64,000 nucleotides of DNA from positions 1,481,284-1,545,283 of the forward strand of contig JANPWX010000034.1 of assembly GCA_024734555.1 (NCBI GenBank). The letters are read 5' to 3'. The stretch comes from Trochalopteron elliotii (taxonomy: Eukaryota > Chordata > Aves > Passeriformes > Leiothrichidae). The notes below the pieces were generated by a model, which had not been told where the DNA came from, made no database searches, and saw nothing but the letters and a program-made list of their open reading frames with translations. Of this stretch, positions 1-9,887 are shown piece by piece. Each line of letters begins with the position of its first letter. Position 1 is the first letter of the stretch. The translations under genes were made by a program, and so were the position numbers.

Positions 1-240
1 GGGTGGGGGCCAAGGGGGGGTTTCCCCGCCGGAGCGTGCCCGTGCCCGTGTCCCCCGCCCCGGGGAAGGCGCTGCCCGGCGGGGCCGCGGCGCGGAGCGG
101 GGGGAGCGGGCGCGGAGCCGGCCCCGGGGCGCTCCTGCAGCCGGGCTTCCTTTGTTCCGAGTGCCCATTAAATATGCGCTGCCACCGCCTGCCTCTGCCA
201 TTACCGGCGGTGCCAGCGCTTCATTATTTTCATTTTAAGT
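1..240. promoter_or_regulatory. Right-hand edge of a CpG island
   Basis: The first 150 bases are very GC-rich and hold roughly 25-30 CpG dinucleotides, far above the rest of the window, where CpG is depleted. The density falls off by about position 240, where AT-rich sequence begins. In vertebrates such islands mark promoters and first exons, so a gene start probably lies at or left of the window edge. I cannot tell which strand it is on. The frame open from base 3 to 317 follows the GC-rich composition and then runs into an A-rich tract, so I do not call it coding. G-runs at 1-20 could also form a quadruplex. Confidence 0.55.
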
Positions 241-479
241 CACACCGAAAGTGCGTGCGAGTGGCAATAAAAAGGGAGCGGACAATAAAAATTAAAAAAA
301 AAAAATTAATGTCTTAGTGAGCAAAACCAGCTCGGGCTTTTTTTTTTATGTGATGGCTGGGACACTTGTACGCAGCTTTGTTTCCATGTGTTGGGAAGGG
401 GGTTGTGCGGGTTTGTATTTACATAGCAGTGCTGAGGAGAGCAGGTATTTTGGAAGGAGGTGGGGGTTAGTGTGTGTGC
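241..479. other. AT-rich shoulder of the CpG island
   Basis: Two CAATAAA motifs lie at 265-271 and 283-289, followed by an A12 run at 294-305. The motifs match both a polyadenylation hexamer and a posterior-HOX-type site. Nothing shows that a transcript ends here. The rest is unremarkable single-copy sequence. Confidence 0.35.
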
Positions 480-640
480 CAGCAGCATTCCTGGTGCTCG
501 GCGTTGCTATCATCACAACAGCTCTCCTGGCTGGAAAATTCTATTATGTGCATAAAGGAGATTTATGGTCAATGTATTTTCTTTCCATAAATCTTGGAAT
601 CCTTTTATCTCGGGTGATTCAATAAAAGAGATGGCTTCCG
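480..640. promoter_or_regulatory. Candidate regulatory element with clustered TTTATGG/CATAAA motifs
   Basis: Five related motifs sit within 76 bases: CATAAA (551-556), TTTATGG (562-568), CCATAAA (585-591), TTTTAT (603-608) and CAATAAA (620-626). They resemble caudal-type (CDX) and posterior HOX binding sites. Two of them form the 10-base arms of an inverted repeat (559-568 with 585-594). A second, 7-base pair of arms follows (602-608 with 622-628). The block is not repetitive and lies beside a CpG island. The motif assignment rests on family knowledge and enhancer function is inference. A + strand frame at 317-625 crosses it but resembles no known protein. Confidence 0.3.
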
Positions 641-708
641 GATTTTTTTGGTTTTGTTTTGGGTATGGCGTTGGGTTTTTGTTTGGTTTGGTTTTGGTAT
701 TTAACCTG
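641..708. repeat. G/T-rich low-complexity repeat
   Basis: An imperfect GGTTTT/GTTTT array of about 68 bases with a few interruptions. Similar arrays recur at 14867, 22999, 38325 and 42369, so this is a common simple-repeat class of the region. Confidence 0.7.
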
Positions 709-1480
709 ATCCTGTGGCTCTGTGCACAGAGTGACTGAAATCTAAGTTGGAGGGAAAAAAAACATTGCTTTAAAAAAAATAGCACTCTGAAAGCTTCTTA
801 AATGTATCATGTTATGAAAAAGATAATCTGACAGGGCATACCTATGCTGAATTTTTTCTCCCCTCCTGAAAATACAATAAAGAAACCTCAGAAAATGAAT
901 ATAATTCTGTTTATGTGGAAAGGTCCCTTTGGATCACTAAATCAGTGCATTAGCCGTTCTGTAAATCCCTCCCTCTTTTTAAAGCCTTTCTTGTGATATT
1001 TATGAGCATTTATCAGTGCGATCTTCATTGTCCAGTTTTTCCTAAAGCTGTTCAGTTTAAAAAAAAAAAAAGAAGAGGAAAACAAGCTGAGATACCCAAA
1101 GTTGGAATGTGTTGCTGGGATTCAGAGCACTGGGCTTTGCTCAAAGTATGTCTTTTGTGTGTGTACATGTTAGGGCTCTGTGAAAGTGGTGGGCTTTTCG
1201 AAAATCGCTTGACCTCCATTGTTGATGCTTCTCATCTCTACCTTGGCTGCCTGTAACAAAGCAAGCACGGGCTGCTGTTCTTTAAAAAAAATAAAATCTG
1301 TTATGCTTAATTTTTTGGAATACTGAGGATTCATTGAGGAAAACATTATGTTTATTTTTAGCCCTTTGTTTGCAAATTCTCTGCAGCCCAAATGTTCAGA
1401 AATCATGTTTTAATCGATGAGCTTCAGAAAATACAGAAGGTGTAAAAGGATTTGTCTTGCAGAATGCATTGCTAACATGT
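709..1480. other. Unremarkable single-copy AT-rich DNA
   Basis: I see no gene, transposon or RNA. The only low-complexity feature is an A13 run at 1059-1071 continuing into AGAAGAGG. Frames on either strand are short and have no recognisable content. Confidence 0.5.
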
Positions 1481-2190
1481 TTTCCAAGCCATTACATTAC
1501 TTTTATTTCGGTGCAAGTTTAAGTAATGCCATGCAGCAATGAACTGAGCTGCAGATGGATCTGGTCTCCTCTTTCACTGTCTTGTATTTATCTTCTTGTG
1601 CTTGAGAAAGGGAATAAAACTGGCTTCATTAGCTTGCTAATTAAACACAATGAAGTGCGTGGCCCAAGGTTAATGGCAATGGCCTTAAAAACACAGAACT
1701 CTTGAACAGGTGTTTAGGATATATATTTTTTTAATCTGCTATCAAATCTAGATAATTATACTACTGAGATAACCACTGTCAGAGTTCTGTGGAGGAGAAA
1801 ATGCTGTGTTAGAGATGCCAGCGATCAGTGTATTATTTTTAGTGGCATTATTTATAAACACCTCTCCAGGTCCTGCACAACCTGTGGTTTAGCTCCCCCC
1901 TCCTCCCCCCTCTCCATTTCGAAGCATCTTCCCTTTGGCTCCTGTGGACCGAGCAGCATTAAAAATCCTGTATCCCTGCACCAGAGTGAGGGTCTAACTA
2001 ACCTGAGCCTGGGGAGTTAACTAAAGTATTTACAGGCTGAAATTTCTGCCATTGCTGGTGCCTTGGAGCAGCCCGTGCAGGCTGTCAGGCTCCTGCTCGC
2101 TGGATGCGACGGGGAGAAGCAGCCAATTAAAGCGGAGGGCTCGCACTGCCCGCGTCGGAGCTGTCACCAGCCTCCTGTCCACTCTGCTCT
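1481..2190. promoter_or_regulatory. Candidate conserved non-coding block with a CpG islet
   Basis: The left part is non-repetitive and rich in homeodomain-type cores, for example CTAATTAA in 1636-1645. The right end (about 2098-2158) holds eight or nine CpGs in 60 bases, with a CCAAT box in AGCCAATTAAAG at 2120-2131. CpG retention and motif density suggest constraint or an unmethylated regulatory site, but neither can be proved here. A pyrimidine stretch lies at 1895-1915. Confidence 0.25.
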
Positions 2191-2310
2191 CCGTCAGCTA
2201 AAACACGCTTGTCAGGTTTTTTTGTGCTCTATGTGACGCAACAGTTGTGGACCTCCCCTGCTGACACTGAATAGATGGTAGAGAAGAAAGAAACAGGCCA
2301 GCCTCACTGG

Positions 2311-2418
2311 TTTTTTTCCTTCCCCTCCACCTTTTTTTTTTTTTTTTTCTTTTCTTTTCTGTTTTGTTGTTGTTTTTGTTCTCCTCTCTCCCTCCCACCA
2401 TTTCCCCCCTTCCCCATG
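2311..2418. repeat. Polypyrimidine tract including a T17 run
   Basis: About 108 bases, almost all C and T on the + strand, with T17 at 2332-2348, TTTTC units, a short T/G stretch, and CTCCC/TTCCCC at the right. Open frames crossing it on both strands follow from the skewed composition and are not genes. Confidence 0.75.
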
Positions 2419-4990
2419 CACACACTCCTTGCTTGGCAGATCAGCCTAGGAGGGCTCCCTGGCTTCTCCAGCTCTGGGGGGCAGGACCAGTGCACAGGTT
2501 GAGATGGAAGAGGGCATCTTGTGAAATGTTGGTAATGGGATGATGGAACAGGCCCAGAAATCCTGCTGCTGTGCTTTTGCATCGTGCCTGTCCATGGGGT
2601 GGGTCCTTCTGCAGATGTGTTGCAGGTGTAAAATGAACCAAGGGGTGCTTATCTTTATTTATCAAGGCTGAAGGAGGTGGATGGCAGAGATTTTTTGAGG
2701 CTGGGCACCTGTCAGGGGTGTGTTTGTGTGCTCTGCCCAAAGGCAAATTTGCCTGTTCCTAGAAAGCCGTGACACCTTTAAAATAAAATAAATAGAAGTC
2801 AAAGTTACTCCATATTTGGGGTCTTGTAGCAGAAGGTGTTTTGGCAGTCGTGTTACAGGACCTGCTTTTAGAAACATTTCTAAAATTTAGTGTTAATAGT
2901 AGTTGACCTTGTGGCGCTGCACTAAAATAGTCAGAATTAAATGGGATTTTCGGAGTGCAAGATCATTCAAGTCCCATGAAATGTAACACCTTTCTATCAA
3001 ACACACTCAGGACAGTGGTGTAAAAGATGTGGAAGTGCCTTGATAACTTGCCCAGGCAAGGAAAGACCCTGATGCTCTCATATCTCCTTATGGTTCCTCC
3101 CAGCCCTTGCCTGGAAATCCATGTGTCCAGCCCTGCCAGCTGGCCCTGGAGAAGTGTGGCTGTAATTTGGGAAGGGTGCAGGTAGAGGAGAGAACCTGCT
3201 GGAGTTCAGTGGTGATCTATACCCACGAGAAGACCCTGATGGGGTCTTGCCCTCAAGCAACTGGAGAAGTGCTTGTGCACCGAGAAAGTCTCCTGGAGGC
3301 AGCTCGGGGAGTCAGGGTTGGTCGGTGCCTGCTGCAGAGTTGGCATTTTCTTGCTGCTGGGCTGCAGGAGTGGTGTCAGCAGGGCAGGTGGCCGAGTTCC
3401 CCAGGTCCCTCAGTGAGCAGTGGGGTGTGCAGTGAGGTGCTGTGCTTTGGCACCACCAGAGCACCCGGGCTCCAAGGCTCTCCCTGCAACAAAACGTTGT
3501 GGGAACTTGGGAAATGGGAACCGCAGAGTGTAATCTCTGCTTTAAAGAGGTGTTGTCTTTCTCTTTTATCCCTTCTTGGCCTTTGATTTTAAAACTAGCA
3601 GGGGAGTGTGATTTTCCTGCCTGGCCAATAGCACTGCCTGCATCTGAATTATTCAGTGTAGCACTTGGCATTCTGCACCCTGTTCCCACTTAAGCTCTTT
3701 TTCGCCTGTTCCTTCATGTGGTGATTTTCACATCAGTGAAATTGGATGTGTTTAAGAGAGGTGTTTGTGGCCGAAGTATTCACCAGTATAAGCTCTACTC
3801 TTCCCCTTCCCTTTCCCCTCCATTAACCATTGAGGATCAACTAATGTCTAATCTCTTCTCTTCATTATTACTTCATTCTGAAATAATTTTGTATCTCATT
3901 ATTCATTTGTTCCTTTAAGGTATATTAGAAATATATGCATCACTCCCCCCCAGTCCTCTTGGTAAGGTTTCTTGGAGCCACTGAAGTCAGAGGGGCAAAG
4001 AAGTAAAGATGAAACACACTGCCTGCATTCTGCAGACCCAGCACATTTAATGCTTAGACTTGAATATAACTGCTGGTCTTTTTCACCAATTTCATGTTCT
4101 TTTCTCTCTGTCATCTTCCTCCTTTACTGTGGTATAGCTTCAATTCAAACTAAAAGTTAAGAGCGGCGATTGTCAGTGTACACTGTAAAATAATAATATG
4201 CTTTCCTCCAGCACACAAGTGCCTCTTATTTTGCCAGTATTTGAGTCTTTTACTCTGATTAGGTTATTGCATGTGGCGTTGGTCCATCATGCTACTTAAG
4301 AAAAAAATCTGTTGCTGGTGTCTAGGTGCCTCAGAAAAATACGGCTCCTTTTTTTGCAAAGTGCTGTTTGTGTAGAGAGAAGGTCCCTGCCCCAAAAGCC
4401 CTGAGCAGAGGGGCCAAGAGGGAGAAAATTCTGTCTGCAAGTGCTCCCTGCTGCATCATGAAGTGGCTCAGCCAAGGTCACACCAAGAATTTTGTACCTG
4501 TACTGAAAGAATAGTCTGTGTGAAGAGCTGTTTCTATAGGGGATAAAATCGGGCTTCAACCTGAGTGTGCTCTGTCTGCCTTATGCGATTTTTGAATTTC
4601 TTTTCTTCTGGTGGCTGTGCTGGAGGTGGTTGGTGTATTTTCAGTCTTGGAAAGATCCTTTTCTCTTAGGTTGGGCTGCCTGCAAGCAGGGACTGGCTCA
4701 TGCATACAGGTGTGCAAAAAGAAATACTGAGAAAGGAACAGCCTGTTTGTGCCTGGCTGGAGGAAGACGTGAATGACCCGTTTCTCATCAATAATTCCAC
4801 GATTTCCACCTTGGTGTGTCATTTCACCACAGCTTCAGTTTCGGACTCTGCTCAGAGGATTGCTCAGGCCTGGCTGCAGAGTGAGAGGCAGCCTGGGCCT
4901 GCAGCACCCTTTTTGGCCTTCATAATGGGTTTGGGGTACATGTCAAAGGGTTGAAATAAATCTTGGAAAATGTTTTCTAGAAGTGAAAGT
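2419..4990. other. Unremarkable intergenic or intronic DNA
   Basis: No transposon, RNA or coding unit is recognisable. The longest frame (3107-3586 on +, 159 codons) overlaps a 125-codon frame on the other strand. Neither resembles a protein family, so both look like chance openings in GC-richer DNA. Confidence 0.45.
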
Positions 4991-7435
4991 TGTATCTCTG
5001 GATGTTTAATCTGGGAACATAACAAAAATCTCACAGTTCTTCCCTGGTGGGAGTGACTTCTCTGAGATCTTGGAAGTCAGTGGCAGGGCAAGGGCACTGC
5101 TCCCCATCCTCTTGGCTGGTGCTCTGACCACTGCATTGTCCTTTTTCGTCCACCTGGAATTAAATTCGCTGGGAAAAATAGAATGTTCTGGTAATTTTAT
5201 TAAACCAGAGGTATAATTTTAGTTTTGTTGTTTTTTTTTTCCTCCTGTCTCAGTCTCATAGTAATGTATAGTGTACGAGTGCCTTCTCTTTAAATACCTT
5301 GAGAATAAAACACATGCATGAAAAGATGCAGTGCTTTACAATCTGAGCTCCATTAATTTTCACTGAAGTGGATACTCATGCAAATTTAGATCTGGAGTTT
5401 GAACTGGACTCTTTATGTCTAATAAGTACCTTTGTGTGATGAAGGGAGAAGTAAAAGGTGCTCCTGGGAGCAGAGGGGGCGAGTTAATCCTCCTCCAGTA
5501 AAGCTGGAAATGGAATGCATTGCTGTCAGTTTTGCAGAGAAATAAACAAAACCTGGGGGAAATGAGTCTGTGTCTGGCACTTTCCGGACCAGCCCCCAAT
5601 CCCAGACCTGTGCTGAATGTGTCCCAAACCACAGCAGCAAAGGTTGTCATCTTAAAAATTCCATACTACCTGACACTGTAGGGTCTTAGGTGCTGTGACT
5701 GCCTCTGCCTTTTAAAAAAATTATTTATTTGTCTTATTTAAGGCTTTTTCCCATTATAGATTGTGTTTTATTTATGGTAGCAGAACTTCAAATTTTCTGT
5801 GTGGTGCCAGTAGTGCTAATGTAATGCTTCTTCCTAATTTATTTCTCTAAGGTGTGAGATGATAAGCCTTTGAGTGGATGAGAGGGATAAAGTTAGCTCC
5901 ATTTGTGCCTGATCTATCAAATGGTCAATCTAGGTCGCTAACTGTTCTTTTCTTCGACATTTAGCTTTTTAAAAATGCCTTGTGTAATGGGTGCAGCTTC
6001 TAAAATTTGGCTTTTAGGAATATTTTGCTTATACATAATTCACCTCTGCTGACTGCTTTGAATTCCTGGGGAGGGAAGAATGCAGCCATGGATCTGAAGT
6101 GAAGAAATGTTCAATCAAAACTTGTCTCCTTTTTGTGACTTTTTAAAAGTATTTTAGAAAATGAGAATATTGCAGGGTTTTTAAGCCCTTTTAGTGCTGT
6201 TCTTATGTTTTTCAGTCTCTGGATTGCTTCTGAGGTCTGGTGGCTGCTGCTGCAGTTTGGCTGAGCTGTCTGCAAACTCCCCCCTCCAGTTGCTCTGTTT
6301 GCTACTGATACTTTCTTCTTCTGGGAAAAGAGGGCATTTGAGCTTTGCACAGTTGATGTCCAGGCCTTTCTCTGAGGCAGCAAGCTGAGATTTACAACAG
6401 GAAAGTTGTGAGGAGGCTGTGGCACTGGTCTTGGAAGAGCCAGTGAGCTTTGTAGGTGCTCAAAGGTGAGAAGGCATTGGCTTTGCTTCAGACCTGTGCA
6501 TTGCCACACGGATTTGCAGGAGTCCCTGTACTCAGCAGAGGGAAACTGCAGTTGGCTTGGGATGCAGCTGCTCAGCAAAGCACAGGTTTGTGGTTATCCT
6601 GGTGGTAGCCTTGTCCTCACTCTTGGGACAGCCGAGCCGTGGCAATGTGACCTTCAGGCTCCCAGCTCTCTTCTTTCTGCATGTCTTTACGTTTTGGGTT
6701 TTTTTTTTTTTTTTCCCCCTCAGTATGGCAACTGGAACAATGGGATTTGTATGGCCGCTTTAGTTCCTGAGGGTAATTAATGGGTTAAGAATGCTAATTC
6801 CCCGGTATATTTGCAGGCTGAGAAATTCAGTTGTCCTTGGGTTTTTGTGGCGAGAGTATCCAGTTACAGCCTGGCGGCAGCTATTGGGCAGCTCTCGGTG
6901 CACAAAAGTTTGAACTCATAATCCCTTGCTTTCACATGCACCCACAGCTAATCAGGCACCTTTGGTTTTATAGGAAAGTTTCTGTTCAAGCACATTCTTA
7001 GTCCTGGGGTAAGGCATTTTTTCAAATACCTGTTGTAGTTGTGCTGGAAAACTCTCACCTGGTTGACTCCTAAAAAGTGAGGTTTTGTGGTGGGCAGTAG
7101 GCACTGGTGCTGACACACCTGGAACAGTTCCCTGCTATGAAATTCCTTTTTATGTAAAGAGCCTGGGATATAGATAAAGCCTAGCACAACCTGAAGCAGG
7201 ATGGTGGTTTTTGGTGCTTGGTGCTGGCTCTGGCTGCTGACAGGTGTGGTATGGAATTGAGTGCCCAGGTCTGCTGAGAATTCTGGAGCGTCTGGAGAAT
7301 TCTGGTGTGGCATCACCATCTCTGCATGGAGCCTCGGGTGGGGATGGTGTCACAGGGTGTGCCCTGCCACTGAGCTGTATCATCCATGCTCCTGGGCTTC
7401 CTTTGAAATATTTCAAAGACAAATGTTTAAAAGAA
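4991..7435. other. Unremarkable DNA with short T runs
   Basis: T runs occur near 5229-5240 and 6699-6714. A 155-codon frame on the - strand (6111-6578) has no recognisable domain. I see nothing else. Confidence 0.45.
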
Positions 7436-7535
7436 ATCTAAACCAAAACACAAACCCCGACTCCCTTCCCCCCAAAAAACGAACCTCAGAAAAAGCAAAA
7501 AAAGTCCCCCCAACAACCCCAAACTCATGGAAATG
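7436..7535. repeat. C/A-rich low-complexity stretch
   Basis: About 100 bases built from AAAC, CCCC and AAAAA runs on the + strand. This is the complement of the G/T-rich arrays seen elsewhere and may be an old decayed simple repeat. Confidence 0.5.
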
Positions 7536-8160
7536 AATGTTTTTATCTGATTGCTGTTGTTTTGCTGCCATAGGCTCTTCCTCAGGCTCCTGGAGCATCT
7601 TTGTAAAGTGAAATCATGAAGCTGGGCCCTGTGGAAGGACTCAGTAATAGCAAGAAATCCCTGTGTAGGTTTTAATCACCTTTTACAGTGTTTGAAACAA
7701 CACGGTGGCCCTCCAGCCCCAATTTCCAGGCTTCTTTTGGGTATGTGATAAAGACCAGCAATGCCTGATGGAGCCCTCTGATGAGCACACTTGCTGTCCC
7801 TGGGCCTTTCCTCTTGTGGGTACAGCTTGGTGGCACAAAGCTCATTCAGGCTGAATTTTGCTGGATGCAAAAAAGAAGAAAAGGAAAGGAAAAAAAACCC
7901 CACCCACTGAACGTGCTGTCCCCAGGACTGTTGTCTCCTGATGTCCTGACACTCTGCCTGTTCACATTTTCAGGAGATTGGCTGCATGTGCCTGTTCCTG
8001 GAGGGTATTTTAACGTTTATCTTGTGCCTTAGATAACTATGAAAGTCTTTTGCAGCTAATTTTTATTGCTGTAGAAAGTTTCCTCTAGATACATAGTTTC
8101 TGGTATCATCTAATGGGACAGAGTTAGCGCTGCTGAAAACAAACATGAGAAACTTTTTTT
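7536..8160. other. Unremarkable single-copy DNA
   Basis: Nothing is recognisable apart from a short purine-rich run at 7868-7900. Confidence 0.45.
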
Positions 8161-8800
8161 CTTAATTGGTAATAGAATTTACTTTCTCGTGCAATCGTGC
8201 AGGCATCGACTATTTATTATGTAGCAGCTGAAAGAAGCCTTCCAAGGTAACTGTGAGCCTCAGAGGTAAACGAGATGCAAGTGTATCTGTCTGGGTAACT
8301 GTGTCTGTAGGCTCCTTCTCAATGAATCCCTGGTGAAAGAAGAGATCCTGAGCGAGGGATGTGCCCTTCTCCTGCACCCCAGAGTCTCCCCGTTGACGTT
8401 CCTGATGCTTTTTGTACACGGAAATGATTTCGAACGAGCTGAGGTGCACAGCTTTGAAGTGTGGTACAACAAAATAAAGTCGGCTAAAAATAGGTCTGAA
8501 TATGAAAGACAGGCAAAAACTGGGAGAGGAGGGAGCCAAGAGTCGTTTTACAGGCATTGTTGATAGAATTTCAGGGTCCCGAGAAGGGAAGATGAATGTC
8601 TTTCTGTTATAGTAACAGCTGCTCTCTGTCCATCGGGATCCAGCGTTTGCCGATCCAGCTCATAATAATTAAACAAAAGAGATATTTCATAGCAGCCTTG
8701 GTGGAGGATTTATGTTGGAATTTTATCTTTTTTCGGTTTATGTTTTCCTTCGTCTAATTAAGAAAAATATGAAGTTAACCTCTCACCTGGACTGGGGCTC
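8161..8800. promoter_or_regulatory. Candidate conserved non-coding block
   Basis: A long non-repetitive stretch that keeps scattered CpGs (for example around 8395-8445, 8482 and 8620-8655). It has homeodomain and HMG-type cores: AATAATTAAACAAAAG at 8664-8679 and TAATTA at 8755-8760. Both strands are open across the middle (8333-8563 on + for 76 codons, 8210-8557 on - for 115 codons). The + frame is rich in charged residues, but neither frame has an identifiable domain or clear splice sites. Enhancer-type conserved sequence is the simpler reading. A diverged exon is the alternative. Confidence 0.28.
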
Positions 8801-8871
8801 ACCCCTCAGCAGATCCATTACGACTGAGGGGAAGCTGTCTGGTGGCTGAGCCATTCAGAGCTATATTAATT

Positions 8872-8903
8872 AAACAAACAAACAAATAATAATAATAAAA
8901 AAA
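8872..8903 (+). repeat. (AAAC)n / (AAT)n microsatellite
   Basis: A run of AAAC units passes directly into AAT units and then A7, about 32 bases in all. Confidence 0.75.
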
Positions 8904-9106
8904 TCATTCAGTTTCTCTAGTTCACTTGTTCTTTGTGAGCTTTCCAGGGGTTTTGTGTCCTGAATGTGTGATTCAGGTGTTAGTAGCTCCCTAGTATGGC
9001 CATGCAGTGCAATATGAAGATTTCTTTTCTTCTTTCCTTTTACTTTTTGATGATTTCCTCCCCTCTCCCCATCTTGAGGGTTAGGAGGTGTCTTGTCTCA
9101 GAGAAG

Positions 9107-9148
9107 AGATGCAAAGAAGTCTCAGATGCAAAGAAGTCTCAGATGCAA
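9107..9148 (+). repeat. 17-base tandem repeat, about 2.5 copies
   Basis: The unit AGATGCAAAGAAGTCTC occurs at 9107-9123 and again, identical, at 9124-9140. A third partial copy (AGATGCAA) follows at 9141-9148. Perfect identity suggests a recent local duplication. Confidence 0.85.
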
Positions 9149-9850
9149 CATATGGCATCATTTTGGGAATTGATTTGCATCTTTGTGGGACTTTATTTTG
9201 ATGCAGTTAACTCTGCAAAACCCCTTGGTGTGGCTCAGTCTTGGGGGCAGAGAGGTCCAGAGTGAGGCAAGGCTTCCTTACTTTGTACCTTCTCATGTGT
9301 CCAGCCACAACTTTCAACACAATTTGGGGTTACAGCCTCCTCACTGCAGAGCTCTCCCACCATGGTCTGTCACCTCCCCCTGCCACCGTGGAGGGTTTCC
9401 AGAAGATTGCACCTGGAAATAGCTGGCTTGTCACTTCTTTTCATCACAGTGGCACAGTTTTTTAAAAAGACATGCTGGAGCTACCATTCCTTGAAGATCA
9501 CAGGGTAGGATTTATCCAGTGCTGATGCACCACAAGCAGCTACCTGACATCCAGGGCTCCTATCCCAGGTCTTAATGGAATCCATGCCTCTGTGTAGCTG
9601 CCTTTTGAACTCTGTCTGTTAATTTAATGCCATTTACCCTTCTCCAAAGGAGAGTAGGCCCAGTTGGATGGTAAGGTTAAAACCTGAGCTGTGCTATGTT
9701 TATATTAATAATTTCCACTGGTGAAATATGGATCTGAGACTTTGCTCATTCATTTAAACCTCATAGTTAATAGGCAACAGTGGAAATGTACCATGTACAT
9801 GATTATTGCAGTGACCTGATTTCACATGCACTTCTTATCTGACTTCAGAC
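9149..9850. other. Unremarkable single-copy DNA
   Basis: I can support no feature between the 17-base tandem repeat and the A-rich repeat. Confidence 0.45.
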
Positions 9851-9887
9851 AAAAAAAAAAAAGAAAAAAAGAAAAAAAGAAAAAAAG
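9851..9887 (+). repeat. A-rich (AAAAAAAG)n microsatellite
   Basis: A12 followed by G and three further A7G units. It is a regular 8-base period rather than a poly-A tail, and no retrotransposon body precedes it. Confidence 0.8.

Noticed and set aside
265..289. Two AATAAA motifs as polyadenylation signals
   Set aside because: AATAAA is frequent in this AT-rich window, and no transcript 3' end is otherwise indicated.
3..317. 104-codon + frame through the CpG island
   Set aside because: Its Gly/Ala/Pro/Arg-rich start follows from GC-rich DNA and it ends in an A-rich tract as a Lys run. I saw no domain or splice structure, and the window edge truncates the context.
317..625. 102-codon + frame with a hydrophobic stretch
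   Set aside because: The hydrophobic segment comes from T-rich DNA. Nothing is recognisable, and the overlapping sequence is better explained as a motif-rich regulatory block.
7055..7114. Exon-like - strand segment of 20 codons with a CAG|GTGAGA donor
   Set aside because: The acceptor is weak, and this is one of several similar pairs that by-eye searching turns up by chance.
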